A stretch of 7,604 nt of DNA from Actinomycetes bacterium. Its GTDB lineage: Bacteria; Actinomycetota; Acidimicrobiia; Acidimicrobiales; RAAP-2. Positions 6,694 to 7,604 of the stretch are shown here, in pieces; positions within the stretch are counted from its first letter, which is position 1, and each line of letters begins with the position of its first letter. The position numbers and the translations under genes were made by a program. The notes under the pieces were generated by a model. That model saw only the letters and a list, made by a program, of their open reading frames with translations, was not told the origin of the DNA and did not search any database. The stretch covers positions 1 to 7,604 of the forward strand of contig JAJYWG010000521.1 in NCBI GenBank assembly GCA_021791615.1. Reading direction: 5' to 3'.

Positions 6694-6774
6694 ATGGGTC
6701 CGGTTCTGCGGAGGAACCAACGGTGCAATGGCCGCCCAGACGGCATCTCTCACTTCGGGGTCGAGCGCGCGCAT
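6694..6774 (-). pseudogene. N-terminal stump of a second transposase (IS5-like), cut off by the insertion sequence
   Basis: From ATG 6774 the minus strand reads MRALDPEVRDAVWAAIAPL followed by VPPQNRTH, 27 codons that end exactly where the terminal repeat of the insertion sequence begins. The pattern LDP-x-x-x-DAVWAAI-x-PL-x-PP-x-x-x-THP is what I recall for the start of IS5-group transposases, where GCHRPR normally follows. A GGAGG (6786-6790) lies 11 nt before the ATG. The rest of the gene is absent: the sequence on the other side of the insertion does not continue it, so insertion was followed or accompanied by a deletion. The frame runs on into the terminal repeat and stops at 6660-6658. 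The short length makes the family call tentative. The remaining 6775-6970 shows no gene. Confidence 0.5.
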
Positions 6775-6940
6775 GATGGTGGGTACCTCCACTTGGTCGT
6801 TGGTGGGTTGGACAAGCACCCCAAGCTTCACGGGGCCGCCCCCACGACCGATGGTTGGTCATCTACCCGGCGCGCGCATACTCCTAGGTCGCAGGCTTGC
6901 TAGCTATCAGCGCGGGCTCGTAATCGCAAGTTTGGGATCT

Positions 6941-6958
6941 GCGAGAGCGAGAGCGAGA
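6941..6958. repeat. Three perfect GCGAGA copies downstream of the marR gene
   Basis: GCGAGA occurs three times in a row, followed within a few bases by a run of seven C at 6963-6969, directly after the marR stop. It is a low-complexity tract with no evident function and forms no hairpin of terminator type. Confidence 0.6.
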
Positions 6959-6970
6959 GGTTCCCCCCCG

Positions 6971-7441
6971 CTACTCACCAGGGGTTGCGAGCTTGTTCAG
7001 CAATGCGACCAGGTCACCGAACGGCGCTGCGCCGAGCTCGGTGGCGAAGCTCTGTTCGGTTGCTCGGATTGCATCCTCGATGACCCGGGCGGCTCGCTTG
7101 CCTTGGGCTGAGAGCACGAGCTCGGTTCGACGCCGATCACCCTTGTTGACCTTGCGGTCGACGAACCCTCCGTCCACCAGCACATCCACCAATTTCGATA
7201 CTGCCTGCTTGCTCACACCCATCTCGGCCACGAGCTGGGCGGCGTCGTGAGCTCCCCGAGCCAGGGCAGTCAGAGCCCAGCTCCCGGGCTGCGGCAGGGC
7301 ACCGAGCCCCTGTTCGGCCAAGCGGTCTCGGACGACTGCACGATATCGCTGGTTCACCCGCCTGAGCAGCCAAGGCAGCGGTATCGGCATCTCAGGTGGT
7401 ACCCGACGGGACCCCGTTGAAGCCGCCCGATTAGTCGTCAT
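6971..7441 (-). CDS. MarR-family winged-helix transcriptional regulator
   Basis: A 156-residue protein with MarR layout: an N-terminal dimer helix (LPWLLRRVNQRYRAVVRDRL, 22-41), helix-turn-helix AAQLVAEMGVSKQAVSKLVD (67-86), a wing with the family hallmark DRKVNKGDRRRTELVLS (95-111), and C-terminal dimerisation helices. MarR proteins are dimers that bind palindromes near their own promoter and often release DNA on binding a small molecule. Here such a palindrome directly abuts the start codon. ATG 7441 is chosen because the frame is open from there. A second ATG at residue 18 (codon 7388-7390) would also leave the fold whole and would give a leader of about 50 nt. Neither has a clear ribosome binding site. 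The ligand and the target gene, perhaps a divergent gene beyond the right edge, cannot be told. Confidence 0.9.
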   Translation of the reverse strand: MTTNRAASTGSRRVPPEMPIPLPWLLRRVNQRYRAVVRDRLAEQGLGALPQPGSWALTALARGAHDAAQLVAEMGVSKQAVSKLVDVLVDGGFVDRKVNKGDRRRTELVLSAQGKRAARVIEDAIRATEQSFATELGAAPFGDLVALLNKLATPGE

Positions 7442-7473
7442 AATAGTAGACAGTCTATAACTAGACTACTATT
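7442..7473. promoter_or_regulatory. Palindromic MarR-type operator overlapping divergent promoter elements
   Basis: Outer arms AATAGTAG (7442-7449) and CTACTATT (7466-7473) are perfect reverse complements. An inner pair, AGTCTA (7452-7457) and TAGACT (7462-7467), is also perfect. It is an AT-rich island in GC-rich DNA and begins at the base next to the marR start codon. The minus strand holds TATAGA, a fair -10 box for marR; the plus strand holds TATAAC and TAGACT, possible -10 boxes for a gene to the right. Autorepression by the MarR protein and joint control of a divergent gene are the likely roles. Confidence 0.75.
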
Positions 7474-7480
7474 GGTCGGG

Positions 7481-7604
7481 CACCAAGCCCGGGGCACCAA
7501 GCCCGGGGCACCAAGCCCGGGGCACCAAGCCCGGGGCACCAAGCCCGGGGCACCAAGCCCGGGGCACCAAGCCCGGGGCACCAAGCCCGGGGCACCAAGC
7601 CCGG
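7481..7604. repeat. 14-bp tandem repeat array, 8.9 copies, cut by the window edge
   Basis: Eight perfect copies of CACCAAGCCCGGGG are followed by 12 bases of a ninth at the edge, with no variation between copies. Each copy holds the palindrome CCCGGG. The bases before the first copy make a small hairpin, CGGGC-ACCAA-GCCCG (7477-7491). The array starts 7 bp after the MarR-type operator. All six frames are free of stops, and because 14 is not a multiple of three the encoded peptide would repeat every 14 residues; I see no evidence that it is translated. The true length is unknown. Confidence 0.95.

Noticed and set aside
5482..6697. Target-site duplication ATGA/ATGG around the insertion sequence
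   Set aside because: Only three of four bases match, which is easily due to chance, and the neighbouring deletion suggests the original flank is lost.
5604..6746. Transposase reading starting at ATG 6746
   Set aside because: The extra N-terminal residues cross the terminal repeat into flanking DNA, and its tail after LMACD is out of frame. GTG 6611 fits the family start and total length.
6647..6862. A 71-aa minus-strand frame spanning the IS end
   Set aside because: It is a shadow of the frame with the IS5-like stump and reads across the terminal repeat. It has no family features of its own.
7481..7604. CRISPR array
   Set aside because: The copies are directly adjacent with no spacers, and the 14-bp unit is too short for a CRISPR repeat.

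Overview
The window is GC-rich (about two thirds G+C by eye). It has GTG starts, almost no Shine-Dalgarno sequences except one strong one, and protein families common in high-GC Actinomycetota. An actinobacterium is the likely host; genus is not resolvable from the sequence.

Positions 1-4551 (minus strand) hold the front of an SMC-like defence operon of the Wadjet/JetABCD type. First comes a 1357-aa MukB/SbcC-like ATPase (JetC, TIGR02680-like). It overlaps by four bases (GTGA) a DUF2397/TIGR02677-like gene, the kleisin-like JetA counterpart, which runs off the left edge. The JetB- and JetD-type partners are not in the window and would lie further left. In the usual jetA-B-C-D order the ATPase is third; here it leads the operon.

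Positions 4552-5333 hold a divergent intergenic region and a plus-strand toxin-antitoxin pair. The toxin is HigB/RelE-like (Gp49 family), probably read from a leaderless GTG start. The antitoxin is an XRE-type HigA-like protein behind a strong ribosome binding site. The intergenic region carries a perfect 9-bp GC palindrome placed about where the jetC -35 box should be. A second, smaller inverted repeat sits upstream of the toxin -10 box.

Positions 5486-6693 are a 1208-bp insertion sequence with 25-bp imperfect terminal inverted repeats and one integrase-fold transposase gene broken by two frameshifts. It abuts a 27-codon N-terminal stump of a second, unrelated transposase (IS5-like, tentative), so mobile elements have hit this spot at least twice.

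Positions 6971-7604 hold a MarR-family regulator (minus strand). A palindromic operator-like site lies directly upstream of its start codon. Seven bases beyond that, a perfect 14-bp tandem repeat (almost nine copies) runs off the right edge.

Taken together this looks like a defence island segment: a plasmid-restriction SMC system, a toxin-antitoxin module back to back with it, decayed IS elements and a local regulator. No link between the MarR gene and the defence genes can be shown from this sequence.
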